In this document: positions 37,064 through 46,089 of the stretch, piece after piece
Layout: each line of letters begins with the position of its first letter
Numbering within the stretch: position 1 is the first letter of the stretch
NCBI RefSeq assembly: GCF_032399705.1
Contig: NZ_CP135922.1
Span: forward strand, 1,984,001 to 2,048,000
Direction: 5' to 3'
Origin: Paenibacillus sp. BIC5C1
GTDB taxonomy: Bacteria > Bacillota > Bacilli > Paenibacillales > Paenibacillaceae
Length of the DNA: 64,000 nucleotides
Notes under the pieces: model-generated
The model's input: the letters and a program-made list of their open reading frames with translations, nothing else
Told to the model about the DNA's origin: nothing
Database searches by the model: none
Made by a program: the position numbers and the translations under genes

Positions 37064-37546
37064 ATGTTGCGAAAAATAAAAGCATATCGTTCATTGCCGC
37101 GTGAAATTCGTGGATTGGTATGGGAAGCTTATGTCCACCTTGGATGGGCACGAATACTTAAGGCGATGCCTTTTGCCAGGATTGCCCCTAGTCTCGGTAC
37201 ACCCATGTACGAAACGCCGGTGACGGGACTCAATCGTAGTGATGTGACGACAATACGAAATATTTCTAAAGCTATTCTTATTGCCAGCAGGTATACATTA
37301 TGGGAAAGTCGTTGCCTTGTCATGGCAATCGCAGCGATGAAGATGCTGGAACGCCGTAAAGTGGAGAGTACTCTATATATGGGTACTGCACGGGATAAAC
37401 AAGGTCAAATGATGGCTCATGCATGGCTGCGAAGTGGGAAATTGATTGTGACTGGAGCAGATACAATGGACCAATATACGGTTGTCGGCGTGTTTGGCAA
37501 GCGTTGTCCTGAGAAGGGAGCTGGGGAGATTGTCTACGATACATGA
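37064..37546 (+). CDS. Transglutaminase-like leader peptidase (lasso B2)
   Basis: 160 residues, the C-terminal half of McjB as a separate protein. The papain-like triad is visible: Cys84 in LWESRCLVMAIAA, His119 in MMAHAWL and Asp133 in VTGAD. It cleaves the precursor after the -2 Thr motif, leaving Ala1 free for cyclisation. It follows B1 by 3 bp and is overlapped at its end by the next gene. All catalytic residues are present. Confidence 0.92.
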   Translation: MLRKIKAYRSLPREIRGLVWEAYVHLGWARILKAMPFARIAPSLGTPMYETPVTGLNRSDVTTIRNISKAILIASRYTLWESRCLVMAIAAMKMLERRKVESTLYMGTARDKQGQMMAHAWLRSGKLIVTGADTMDQYTVVGVFGKRCPEKGAGEIVYDT

Positions 37547-38726
37547 GTGGGAACAATATACAGCGGATTTTCCGCAGGAGCTTAAGCTGATTTTGAGCAT
37601 GATTAAAGGCGATCTAACAGTAATAACCCCTGAGGACGCCCAAATACGAATTAAGGGGATGGACTGGCAGCTCTTTTTGCAGCTTGCCCATCATCATCGA
37701 CTGTACTCTGTTCTCTATCTAAAAATAAAAGAGTTGAATTCAGCGATTATTCCCGCTTTTGTGGTGGAGAACCTGAAGCAGCAATACACAACTAATACGT
37801 TCCGCATGTTACATCTAACAGCCGAGATGGAGCAGGTATGTGGCGCTTTTCGTGAACGAGGCATTCGGAATATTACGCTCAAAGGGCCCACGCTGGCACA
37901 TGATTTATACGGAGATATTTCCTTGCGAACCTCTAAAGATCTGGACATTCTTATTCCCTTTGATGATGTGGAGTTCGCGGAGGAGATTCTTGAATCGCTT
38001 GGTTATGAATCGAAGGAAGGTAAGAGAACACCAACTGTTGCTAGCTGGAAATGGCGGGAACATCATATCTGTTACAAACACCCGGTCAAAAGAACCCAAG
38101 TCGAGATCCATTGGCGGCTTAATCCGGATTCCGGAAGAGAAACCGATTTTGAATTACTGTGGAAACGCAGTCGATTCAGCACCTATACCCAGACGCCTGT
38201 CCGTATGCTGGAAAGGGAGGATCTGTGGGCATATTTGGTGACGCACGGCGCAAGACACGGGTGGTTCAGACTGCGTTGGTTACTGGATATCGACCAGATG
38301 ATTCGCAGTATGCCACTGGATGTCAAAAAAGTGGAGCGACGCCTGAAAGCAGAAGGCAGATTATCTATCGGTTCACAAGCTCTTCATCTGGCTTCGGTAT
38401 TACTGGACACCCCTTTGGATGCCAATTATCTTGCTTTGTTGTCTTCTCATGAACGTGTGGGAGAGAAATTAGCCAGACGCGGCGTCGTGTTCATGAATGA
38501 GATGATTGAGAGCCCGGCAGATGTAAAGAGTTATCGTTCCTATCTGTTCGCACTGCGAAGCACAAGGCAGAAGCTGTTTTTCTTTATTGAACGTTTGTAT
38601 CCGAGTACCTGGGATGTAGACCAACTACCGCTTCCGCGTTCACTGCATTTTTTGTATTTTCCGTTACGTCCGTTTCTCTGGTTCTGGCGGCGAATCAAAA
38701 GGAACACGATGACGGAGAGGGGATAA
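37530..38726 (+). CDS. Nucleotidyltransferase family protein in the lasso operon (protein N)
   Basis: About 398 residues from TTG 37530, with AGAAGGGAG 9 bp upstream; it overlaps B2 by 17 bp. The core shows the nucleotidyltransferase signature GPTLAHDLYGDISLRTSKDLDILIP near residues 115-145, with the metal-binding D-x-D in DLDIL. QVEIHWRL near 190 supplies the third acidic position. The protein belongs to the uncharacterised Nucleotidyltransf_5-like group often found in lasso clusters with a kinase. In the Bacillus pseudomycoides cluster the equivalent gene was linked to further decoration of the phosphorylated peptide, as far as I recall. Exact reaction unknown here. Confidence 0.8.
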   Translation: MSTIHEWEQYTADFPQELKLILSMIKGDLTVITPEDAQIRIKGMDWQLFLQLAHHHRLYSVLYLKIKELNSAIIPAFVVENLKQQYTTNTFRMLHLTAEMEQVCGAFRERGIRNITLKGPTLAHDLYGDISLRTSKDLDILIPFDDVEFAEEILESLGYESKEGKRTPTVASWKWREHHICYKHPVKRTQVEIHWRLNPDSGRETDFELLWKRSRFSTYTQTPVRMLEREDLWAYLVTHGARHGWFRLRWLLDIDQMIRSMPLDVKKVERRLKAEGRLSIGSQALHLASVLLDTPLDANYLALLSSHERVGEKLARRGVVFMNEMIESPADVKSYRSYLFALRSTRQKLFFFIERLYPSTWDVDQLPLPRSLHFLYFPLRPFLWFWRRIKRNTMTERG

Positions 38727-38729
38727 CGT

Positions 38730-40634
38730 ATGATTTCGGAACTGCAATTTTTTATGCGAAAGCTGCATCGTGTAACGGGCCCAGTCTTATATTGGAATCT
38801 GTTGGGCATGATCTGCATTAGTCTGATGGAAGGGATCGGCATATATATGCTCGTTCCGATGTTAAGTCTTATTGGTATTTTTGAAATGGGTTCTACAGGT
38901 CTGCACTTACCCTGGATATCAGAATTTTTAAATCGTTTTCCGGAAAATGGCCGGCTGCTGCTGGTGCTGCTGACCTTTGTCCTCATTGTCTCTGGACAGG
39001 CGTGGCTACAACGTCTTCAGACGATTCGTAACACTCGAATTCAGCAGCAATTTGTTCGAACGCTGCGCATGGAAACCTATCGTGCCATCATTATGGCGCA
39101 GTGGTCTTTTTTTCTCCAAAAACGAAAATCCGACTTTAATCATATATTAACGACCGAACTTGCCCGTGTCAGTCAGGGCACGAATATTATGCTGCAAATG
39201 GCGGCTTCCTTGATCTTCACCGGCATTCAAATCGGCCTGGCCTTCTGGTTGTCTGCCAAGTTAACTGCCCTTGTCCTGGTCTGCGGATTGGTATTGTTTA
39301 TTGTCTTGAGAAAATTCGTGAAAAGGGCAAAACAAATTGGGGATCAGACGTCGGAATATTCTCAGAGCTATTATAACGGTATTACAGAGCACTTTAATGG
39401 AATCAAGGATATTAAGAGCAATATGCTCGAAAAATCACATATTAGCTGGTTTGAACGTATGTGTGGGCGAATTGAACGTAACGTGATTCAGTTCAGCCAG
39501 TTGAACAGCGGCACACAATTGATTCATCGAATATCCGCGGCAGTCATTATTGCTGCTTTTATCTATTTATCTCTACATGTACTCGCTGTCCCTCCGGCAA
39601 GTTTATTGCTCATTATTCTGATCTTTTCACGGTTGTGGCCACGATTCACTTCTATTCAATCCAATCTGGAGTATATGAGTTCGATGCTGCCCGCGTTTCA
39701 GATTGTGAGAGAGTTACAGACAGAAACCGAGAAAAGCCGTGAGATTAGCGAAAAAACGGTTAATACTGGTGAACCATATGATGAGGAGTTAACGGTTCCC
39801 GGTCCTCGTTCGGTCAGAATGAAGGCCCAGGCCATGCTGAATGAGCAGCAGACAGCTAGCGATATGCTGCCCATTGAACCCCTGGTGCTAAAGGAGTCTA
39901 TCGAGTGTCAGCAAGTGAATTATCGCTATGAAGGCAGCGATACCTACTCGTTATACGAAGCGTATGCATCCATCCCTGCAAAAGGCATGACGGCCATTGT
40001 AGGCAAGTCAGGAGCAGGGAAGAGCACGATGATCGATCTGATTATGGGACTCATACGTCCGGAGAGTGGTCAGATTTTGGTGGATGGGGTGCCGTTAACC
40101 GAGAATCGATTGTTAGCCTGGAGAAGTTCAATCGGATATGTCTCTCAGGACCCTTTTCTGTTCCATACAAGTATTCGTGAAAATTTGCGCCTGGTTGATC
40201 CAAATGCCAGTGAGGAACAGATGTGGCAGGCATTACAGTTCTCATCGTCTGCAGCGTTTGTCCGCAAACTTCCGCAAGGACTGGATACCATTATCGGTGA
40301 TCGGGGCATCCGCCTGTCCGGTGGTGAACGTCAGCGTTTGGTGCTTGCCCGCGCTATGCTTCGGAACCCTTCTGTATTGGTATTGGATGAGGCGACAAGT
40401 GCGCTGGATAGTGAGAACGAACAACATATTCATGAGGCTCTTGAACACCTGAAAGGGCATGTGACTGTTATTGTTATCGCCCACCGATTATCCACCATTC
40501 GAACAGCGGATCGAGTGATTGTATTGGATGAAGGCCGGGTGATCCAACAAGGGGGTTATCAACAGTTGTCTACTGATCCGGTTGGCACATTCAGCAAACT
40601 GTTGAACATGCAGGCGGGTGTCGTGGGTCAATGA
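38730..40634 (+). CDS. ABC transporter with fused membrane and ATPase domains (lasso exporter D)
   Basis: 634 residues. Six membrane helices lie within residues 20-310; there is no N-terminal C39 peptidase domain, as expected for lasso exporters. After a long linker (about 330-385) comes the ATPase: Walker A GKSGAGKST near 424, signature LSGGERQ near 528, Walker B VLVLDEATSALD and the H-loop VIAHRLST. It exports the mature peptide and usually gives self-immunity. GGAGAGGGG lies upstream; the gene starts 3 bp after N. It is the last gene of the operon. Confidence 0.92.
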   Translation: MISELQFFMRKLHRVTGPVLYWNLLGMICISLMEGIGIYMLVPMLSLIGIFEMGSTGLHLPWISEFLNRFPENGRLLLVLLTFVLIVSGQAWLQRLQTIRNTRIQQQFVRTLRMETYRAIIMAQWSFFLQKRKSDFNHILTTELARVSQGTNIMLQMAASLIFTGIQIGLAFWLSAKLTALVLVCGLVLFIVLRKFVKRAKQIGDQTSEYSQSYYNGITEHFNGIKDIKSNMLEKSHISWFERMCGRIERNVIQFSQLNSGTQLIHRISAAVIIAAFIYLSLHVLAVPPASLLLIILIFSRLWPRFTSIQSNLEYMSSMLPAFQIVRELQTETEKSREISEKTVNTGEPYDEELTVPGPRSVRMKAQAMLNEQQTASDMLPIEPLVLKESIECQQVNYRYEGSDTYSLYEAYASIPAKGMTAIVGKSGAGKSTMIDLIMGLIRPESGQILVDGVPLTENRLLAWRSSIGYVSQDPFLFHTSIRENLRLVDPNASEEQMWQALQFSSSAAFVRKLPQGLDTIIGDRGIRLSGGERQRLVLARAMLRNPSVLVLDEATSALDSENEQHIHEALEHLKGHVTVIVIAHRLSTIRTADRVIVLDEGRVIQQGGYQQLSTDPVGTFSKLLNMQAGVVGQ

Positions 40635-40665
40635 CACTTCTCCGTGAATTCGTGAAAAAACAAAG

Positions 40666-40696
40666 CAAAAAGGCGCGCCATTAGAGGCAGCGCCTT
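40666..40696 (-). terminator. Terminator of cysC
   Basis: AAGGCGC (40670-40676) pairs with GCGCCTT (40690-40696). Only the minus-strand side has a T tract (TTTTTG), so it mainly serves cysC. The lasso operon on the plus strand has no other clear terminator here. Confidence 0.65.
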
Positions 40697-40766
40697 TGAT
40701 CTGTATGTACGGCAAAAGAAAAGGAAGGGAAGAGGAATAGTAATTCAACATGGTTATCTTTTTCGT

Positions 40767-41405
40767 CTAGTGAACAATGGCATTGCTAACAGGCTGCGGC
40801 AGTTGAAAAGCACCAACACGTTCCAGATGTTGCACAATTTCATGCACGGCTTCTTCAATGGACAGCTCTTCCGTATCAATGATCAGTGTAGGATCTTCTG
40901 GAATATCATAAGGGGCAGAGATTCCTGTGAAATGTGGAATGGCACCGCTGCGGGCCTTTTTGTAAAGCCCCTTCGGATCACGGCGTTCGCATTCTTCGAT
41001 CGAACAACGGACATAAATTTCAATGAAATCATCAGCCTCAAAGAGCTGTTTAACCATATTCCGGTCTTGTGCATCTGGCGAGATAAAGGCGGAAAGAACA
41101 AATAACCCGGCATCTACCATCAACTTGGATACTTCACCAATCCGGCGCAGATTTTCTTGCCGATCCTCGACCGTGAACCCAAGATCCCGATTCAGTCCAT
41201 GACGTACGTTATCCCCATCAAGTACGTAACAATGAACCCCTTTTTCGTACAGATACTGCTCCAGGGCAAATGCAAGCGAGGACTTTCCTGCGCCGGATAG
41301 GCCGGTGAACCATAAGGCACGACTGTGATGACCGTTATGTTTCTCCCTGTCCTGCCTGTTTAAGCTGGATTGCTGCCAGGTAATGTTACGTTCTTCCTTT
41401 GACAT
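40767..41405 (-). CDS. cysC: Adenylylsulfate (APS) kinase
   Basis: 212 residues. N-terminal basic segment, Walker [14 protein letters not shown] at about residues 33-46, [16 protein letters not shown] (APS-binding) near 60-75, [11 protein letters not shown] and a C-terminal [22 protein letters not shown]. It phosphorylates APS to PAPS with ATP. GAGGCGG precedes the ATG by about 7 bp. No sulfate adenylyltransferase or PAPS reductase gene is adjacent. The gene converges on the lasso operon, whose first gene is a PAPS-using sulfotransferase, so a dedicated donor supply is plausible. Confidence 0.93.
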   Translation of the reverse strand: MSKEERNITWQQSSLNRQDREKHNGHHSRALWFTGLSGAGKSSLAFALEQYLYEKGVHCYVLDGDNVRHGLNRDLGFTVEDRQENLRRIGEVSKLMVDAGLFVLSAFISPDAQDRNMVKQLFEADDFIEIYVRCSIEECERRDPKGLYKKARSGAIPHFTGISAPYDIPEDPTLIIDTEELSIEEAVHEIVQHLERVGAFQLPQPVSNAIVH

Positions 41406-41553
41406 GGATATCCGCCTCTTCCTACTTATGATATGTATAATATTTTAACATATTTACAAGATTATAGCACCTTCTGAATTTGACGGAATTTAGCGTGAAT
41501 CGATGACAATTCGGGTATAGATTTAGTACATACATAGCAGGAGGAAGACCAAC

Positions 41554-41952
41554 ATGAACAATAACATACACAACATACAGGTATATTTCCAGTGCGCGGA
41601 TTGCGATCAGGATATTCGGGCAATCTTTGCTCAAGAGCAAGTCAGTGCGGTTCGCTGTTCAGAGTGTGGTAGAGCATACACATTGATGAAGCCTACCATT
41701 GGTGACGAGATTTTACTTGATTGGGAACAGGAGGCGCTATATCATAAATTGCGCGCTGATCGCTCTGAACATGATAATCATAATATGTCTGCCCTGATTA
41801 TTAAAGTAATTGAGCTGTTAACCTGGCGGGATAGTGGTGATGGTCAGACACGTGCCATAGAGATGGTTAGAGAATGGTTGGCTTCCAGTGGAAAACCTCA
41901 GACCTTACTTGAATTGTTTCATCATCCTGAGCGAGATAACAAACGGTTTTGA
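41554..41952 (+). CDS. Small protein with CxxC...CxxC zinc-ribbon-like N-terminus
   Basis: 132 residues, AGGAGGA 8 bp before ATG. CADC and CSEC pairs at about residues 14-17 and 34-37 could bind zinc; the remainder is helical and charged (TRAIEMVREWLASSGKPQTLLEL). No family recognised. It is transcribed alone, divergently from cysC, with no clear link to either neighbour. Confidence 0.6.
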   Translation: MNNNIHNIQVYFQCADCDQDIRAIFAQEQVSAVRCSECGRAYTLMKPTIGDEILLDWEQEALYHKLRADRSEHDNHNMSALIIKVIELLTWRDSGDGQTRAIEMVREWLASSGKPQTLLELFHHPERDNKRF

Positions 41953-42017
41953 ACGGAGAAATGAGAACTGGGGCTCCATGGTGTGTAAGTATGTGATGCG
42001 ATCTGTAATCGGAATTT

Positions 42018-42047
42018 ACATACATTAGCTGTTCCTGTGGCATATTA
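42018..42047 (+). promoter_or_regulatory. Possible sigma-G promoter of pdaA
   Basis: ACATA (42018-42022), an 18-bp spacer and CATATTA (42041-42047) fit the sigma-G consensus (GHATR, 18 bp, CATnHTA) with one mismatch. B. subtilis pdaA is expressed in the forespore, which supports the reading. Confidence 0.45.
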
Positions 42048-42109
42048 CCTGAAGGTGTTCGTGATAGGAAACGACAAACCGAATTTTTCAGGAACAGGAG
42101 CGGATAGCA

Positions 42110-42889
42110 ATGAAGCGAATGGTTCTTTACATGCTGCTGGCTGTATTGACGTTCGGTATATTACCGGCACATACTGAAGCATCGCCAATAAATGGAGCAT
42201 ATCATTTTGGCTTCAAAAAGAGCCAAAATGGCCAGTTGCCTTCCATTGATCAGGAAGGATTTAAGGAGATATTACAGCATAACGATGCCATTTTCCTGGG
42301 GGATACAAAACAGAAAGAGCTGTATCTTACGTTTGATAACGGTTATGAAAATGGGTTTACGCCAGCTATATTGGATGTTCTGCGCGACAAAAAAGTGCCG
42401 GCTGCTTTTTTTGTCACCGGACATTATCTGAAAGACCAGCCTGAATTGGTGAAGCGAATGTCGGCAGAAGGCCATATTGTGGGTAACCACTCCTGGAGCC
42501 ATCCCGATATGACCCGAGTTTCCAATGAAAAAATAAGAACAGAGCTTGATCAGGTACGATCTGAGGTCAATCGGTTGACTGGACAGCAAGCGACCTTCTT
42601 GCGGCCACCACGTGGCATTTTTAACAACCGGACGCTTGCAGAGAGCCACGCTCAAGGTTACGTTAATGTGTTTTGGTCCGTTGCCTATAAAGATTGGGAT
42701 ACCAAAGTGCAACGTGGGACAGAGTATGCACGTCAGCAAGTCCTGAAACAGCTTCATCCGGGAGCAGTCATTCTGCTTCACTCTGTGTCGAAGGATAACA
42801 CGGAGGCGCTTGCTTCCATCATTGATGAGGCACGTAAGCAAGGATATGCGTTCAAAAGTTTGAATGATCTGAAAACAAAAAGTTATTAA
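42110..42889 (+). CDS. pdaA: Delta-lactam biosynthetic de-N-acetylase PdaA
   Basis: 259 residues (B. subtilis PdaA about 263). Signal peptide of about 24 residues ending HTEA. NodB-type deacetylase domain: LTFDNGYENG with Asp76 and the PdaA-typical Asn77 instead of the second Asp, metal ligands His127 and His131 in GNHSWSHPDM, and RPPRGIFNN. It removes the acetyl group from MurNAc of spore cortex precursors, the step before muramic delta-lactam formation, which is needed for germination. Transcribed alone, probably in the forespore. Confidence 0.93.
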   Translation: MKRMVLYMLLAVLTFGILPAHTEASPINGAYHFGFKKSQNGQLPSIDQEGFKEILQHNDAIFLGDTKQKELYLTFDNGYENGFTPAILDVLRDKKVPAAFFVTGHYLKDQPELVKRMSAEGHIVGNHSWSHPDMTRVSNEKIRTELDQVRSEVNRLTGQQATFLRPPRGIFNNRTLAESHAQGYVNVFWSVAYKDWDTKVQRGTEYARQQVLKQLHPGAVILLHSVSKDNTEALASIIDEARKQGYAFKSLNDLKTKSY

Positions 42890-42909
42890 TTTTACATGTT
42901 TACAATAGA

Positions 42910-42948
42910 AAAGGGCATCCTGAGCTATGGTAGCTTAGGGTGCCCTTT
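42910..42948. terminator. Bidirectional terminator between pdaA and the DegV gene
   Basis: AAAGGGCA...TGCCCTTT (42910-42948) with inner AGCTA/TAGCT pairing; T-rich on both strands outside the stem. Confidence 0.8.
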
Positions 42949-43023
42949 CTGGTTTGGTCTTTGATGGGTTCAGCAGACATAATTTTAATCATTAAGGAAA
43001 CACGTTGTGTGATGAGAGGTCTT

Positions 43024-43872
43024 TTATAGAACCGTGTTATAAATGATACCGATCGTTTTGGGACCACAATGACTACATATAACGCAGCCAGCCGTAGTTA
43101 ATTCCACTCGTGCTCCAGTCTGCTCCTGCAGAGACTTTTGCAAATCCAGCGCATCTTCTTCGGCCATGGTATGCACGACGATAACGAGATCACGGTCGAT
43201 CTGTTCCTTATGGTTAAGTGTGTTTTGCAGCATTTGTTCAAGAGCCTTTTCGCGTTTGCCACGCACCTTGTATGCAGGTGACATCTTGCCATCGGCTACC
43301 CGAATGACGGGGCGAATTTTGAGCAGACTACCAATCAGGTTTTGCATGCCAGAGCAGCGTCCACCTTTGTACAGATACTCCAACGTATCGATGACAAACT
43401 CAGTTCGCACATTTGGTTTGATGGCTTCAACGAGAAGTGTAATCTCCGTCAGGCTTTGCCCTTTTTCTGCTGCATGAACTGCCTTCATGACCATGAGGCC
43501 AATCCCGGAAGAAAGATTCAGAGAATCCACGACAGAGATGCGACCTTCCGGAAATTCGGAACTGGCCAATCTTGCATTTTGGTAAGTTGACGAAAGTTCA
43601 GAGGACAAGCTGATATATAAGATATCAAACCCTTGTTCTATGTAAGGTTGAAATGCCGTCATGAAATCAGCAGGTGAAGGTGCAGCCGTTTTGGGCAGAC
43701 GCCCATCCCTGCTTACACGTTCATATAGCTGCTCCGGCTTAATTTCAGCACCGTCCTTCAGTGATTCCTCACCGAACACGACATATAGAGGGATAATACC
43801 GATATCGTGCTGCTGGATCCATGCTGGGGCCAGATCACTTGTGCTGTCCGTGAAAATTTTGATTCGTGACAT
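43024..43872 (-). CDS. DegV family fatty-acid-binding protein
   Basis: 282 residues. N-terminal IKIFTDSTSDL with the TDST lipid-carboxylate motif, KTAAPSPADF near residue 60, SLSSELSSTYQNA near 90, and a C-terminal half ending HCGPKTIGIIYN. DegV/FakB-type proteins hold a fatty acid for phosphorylation by FakA. No fakA gene is nearby. AAAGGAG lies about 6 bp before the ATG. Confidence 0.9.
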   Translation of the reverse strand: MSRIKIFTDSTSDLAPAWIQQHDIGIIPLYVVFGEESLKDGAEIKPEQLYERVSRDGRLPKTAAPSPADFMTAFQPYIEQGFDILYISLSSELSSTYQNARLASSEFPEGRISVVDSLNLSSGIGLMVMKAVHAAEKGQSLTEITLLVEAIKPNVRTEFVIDTLEYLYKGGRCSGMQNLIGSLLKIRPVIRVADGKMSPAYKVRGKREKALEQMLQNTLNHKEQIDRDLVIVVHTMAEEDALDLQKSLQEQTGARVELTTAGCVICSHCGPKTIGIIYNTVL

Positions 43873-43991
43873 GTCAATCTCCTTTGGATACGAGAATTTG
43901 GCAATAGAATGATCAAATGAATCATGTTCAGATGGATCAGTGTTATTCCATTAACATTTTTAAAGAATAAATGTGAAGCGGATTTACGCTT

Positions 43992-44468
43992 CTACATCAT
44001 ATAGATACCTGCAATTATAAGCCCTGCAAACGCCAGAATCATGACTCCACTGAGAATGGTTCCGATGATAGCAAAGACTTTTTTACGATTTTTGAGAATG
44101 AGCCCGATCACACCGAGAATGAGTCCAGCCAGATTAAGAATCAGACAAACCAGAACAGCCAGAGAAGCCAGAACAACTGCTGGATGTAATGCAATCTCTT
44201 CCACTTGGATCGGTGTAGTTACGACGCCAATTGTACTGTTGATAGCCATTGTGGCAATAACTAAAGTCAGCATGTAACCAATGATCGAGACCAATCCAAT
44301 CACAAAACTTGCAATACCAGGCCCGGAATGTTTCAATCGACCCATGGATGGATCTTCAAGGTCGGAGGGGTAAGGTGTAAATAGATTATCATGATTGGGT
44401 TCTGAGTAATACGTAGTGGAATCGGATTGATACGGATGATGGTTATTTTGGTTATTTTGATTATCCAT
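43992..44468 (-). CDS. DUF4190-like small membrane protein
   Basis: 158 residues. A polar N-terminal tail rich in Asn, Gln, His and Tyr (1-45) is followed by four hydrophobic segments (about 50-72, 98-120, 122-145 and 140-158 in overlapping blocks). GPGIASFVIGLVSII and GLILKNRKKVFAIIGTILS are typical of DUF4190/DUF4064 membrane proteins. Function unknown. GGGAGGG lies before the ATG. The stretch 44469-44747 upstream holds only promoter-like AT-rich sequence. Confidence 0.7.
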   Translation of the reverse strand: MDNQNNQNNHHPYQSDSTTYYSEPNHDNLFTPYPSDLEDPSMGRLKHSGPGIASFVIGLVSIIGYMLTLVIATMAINSTIGVVTTPIQVEEIALHPAVVLASLAVLVCLILNLAGLILGVIGLILKNRKKVFAIIGTILSGVMILAFAGLIIAGIYMM

Positions 44469-44747
44469 AAATGGTGTATCCCTCCCTTAATCGTGTTCAT
44501 GAGTGTAATTAACCTAATCAGGGTATTATGATTCTCATCAAGAGAATGAAGGCATTCCTTTTTACTTTTCCATAAAAATCGATAAAAATCAAGGTTTAAC
44601 GCCAGTTTTCGTCGATTTTGAGGCAAAAGCGAAGTAAAGTATATATAACCAGACATATAAATGCCTTCGCATCGTAACTGGCTGGTAAACACTGCAAGGA
44701 TTCGCTAAAATAAATAGTTAAGAGATGAATTAAGGGAGAGAAGGCAA

Positions 44748-45134
44748 ATGCAACGGAAATGGATGATGCTTGGTGCTGTGCTGACAATGCTTTCTGTAGC
44801 TATTGGTGCATTTGGTGCACATATGCTCAAGGAAAAAATTGGTGCAGACGCCATAGCCGTGTATGAAACCGGAGTGCAGTACCACATGATACATGCAATC
44901 GGACTGCTGATTGTTGGTCTTACAGCGGGTCAACTTGGACCGTCCACCAAGCTCAAGTGGGCAGCACGCTTGCTGTTTATCGGAATTATTATATTCTCGG
45001 GCAGTCTGTATGTACTGAGTATTTCAGGTATTAAAATATTGGGAGCCATCACGCCAATCGGCGGGGTAGCCTTTATTGTCGGATGGTTGTTATTAGCACT
45101 AGACGTATGGCAGCGGGGAAAAGATCGCTCATGA
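44748..45134 (+). CDS. DUF423 membrane protein (YwdK-like)
   Basis: 128 residues with four membrane helices. Diagnostic family motifs: AIGAFGAHMLKEK near residue 20, YHMIHAIGLL near 45, SGSLYVLSISG near 83 and ITPIGGVAFIVGWLLLA at the end. GGGAGAGAAGG lies 4 bp before ATG. Function unknown; found widely as a single gene. Confidence 0.88.
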   Translation: MQRKWMMLGAVLTMLSVAIGAFGAHMLKEKIGADAIAVYETGVQYHMIHAIGLLIVGLTAGQLGPSTKLKWAARLLFIGIIIFSGSLYVLSISGIKILGAITPIGGVAFIVGWLLLALDVWQRGKDRS

Positions 45135-45210
45135 TGATTTGCAATATTTGGGCGTAGTTATGGATCAATTACGATGTACCAGTTCATTGTTACACGAATG
45201 AACACCTAAA

Positions 45211-45265
45211 AAAGCAACTTGCCTGGGAAATGTTATCGAATTCCCCCGTAAGTTGCTTTTTGTTT
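45211..45265. terminator. Bidirectional terminator after the DUF423 gene
   Basis: AAAGCAACTT (45211-45220) pairs with AAGTTGCTTT (45250-45259), with inner GGGAA/TTCCC pairing; T-rich on the plus strand and A-rich before it. Confidence 0.75.
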
Positions 45266-45279
45266 GAATGCTAATTGAG

Positions 45280-45858
45280 TTAGAGAAACTCATCAATTTC
45301 ATTGGTTCGGAACGTATACACTTGTTTTTCATCCACATGGTAGACGCTTACAATGCTGGTATCCCGATCAAAATTCAAGATTCGGCATGGAATGCTCTGA
45401 TGCCGTCCGTTCTTGTTGTTCACAACGATCCGAGTAAGACGGTTTTCTTTGATAAGGGTATCAATCCATACATCGAATGAATTTCCGTTGGTAGTGTTGG
45501 ATGCTTCGGTTGAAGGAGCTTTCTGGGAATCAGGTGTTTCGATTTCATTTTGTGGTTTGACTGGAACGGTTGAAGCCGTCGCTTGATTTAATGAAGAGTT
45601 CTTCTGTCTTGCATTGGATTGTGATTTTTTTCTTTCTTTATGAAGAAAGGCGAATGAGTCCTTTTTGGACTGCAGTGTCACTTCAATAATTTTGCCAAGC
45701 TCTATGCCGGATTGAATCCGGAAGTCTGCAATTTGTTCCTCTTTGTTTATGAACTCCAACAGGGACTGCAGTGCCAATGCATTCGAGCGGCTCTTAATAA
45801 GAATATCGACATTGAATAAAAAGCCGATTTCTTCTTCGTTGGATATGGTTTCTTTCAT
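45280..45858 (-). CDS. Two-domain protein of unknown function with Ser/Thr/Pro linker
   Basis: 192 residues. The N-terminal part (1-70, helical, LEFINKEEQIADFRIQSGIE) is joined by a low-complexity Ser/Thr/Gln/Pro linker (about 78-130) to a C-terminal beta-rich domain of about 60 residues. The latter (RIVVNNKNGRHQSIPCRILNFD, then VYHVDEKQVYTFRTNEIDEF) has the spacing of Sm-like or WYL-core small barrels, which often bind RNA or nucleotides. No family is recognised with confidence. Transcribed alone. Confidence 0.55.
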   Translation of the reverse strand: MKETISNEEEIGFLFNVDILIKSRSNALALQSLLEFINKEEQIADFRIQSGIELGKIIEVTLQSKKDSFAFLHKERKKSQSNARQKNSSLNQATASTVPVKPQNEIETPDSQKAPSTEASNTTNGNSFDVWIDTLIKENRLTRIVVNNKNGRHQSIPCRILNFDRDTSIVSVYHVDEKQVYTFRTNEIDEFL

Positions 45859-46089
45859 TCATCCCAGCCCCGTTAAAAGATATGTCAGCAAAAACATGCT
45901 TCAATACACTATATCATTAAAATGGCAATAATCATAGTGCTGGAGACATAGAAAATGAGCGAGCCACTTAGGCTAATTCAAGTACAACCATATGCATTTC
46001 CAATCCTTTTCCGCAGGTGTCCACACGGCTATCCGGAATGAGGCATACAATTATCGTGACCTGTTCAAGAGGAGGTGTATCTGGAAATT

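Noticed and set aside
32041..41405. Horizontal transfer marks (flanking repeats, integrase, tRNA end) around the lasso operon
   Set aside because: None seen by eye; transfer remains possible but is not supported by the sequence.
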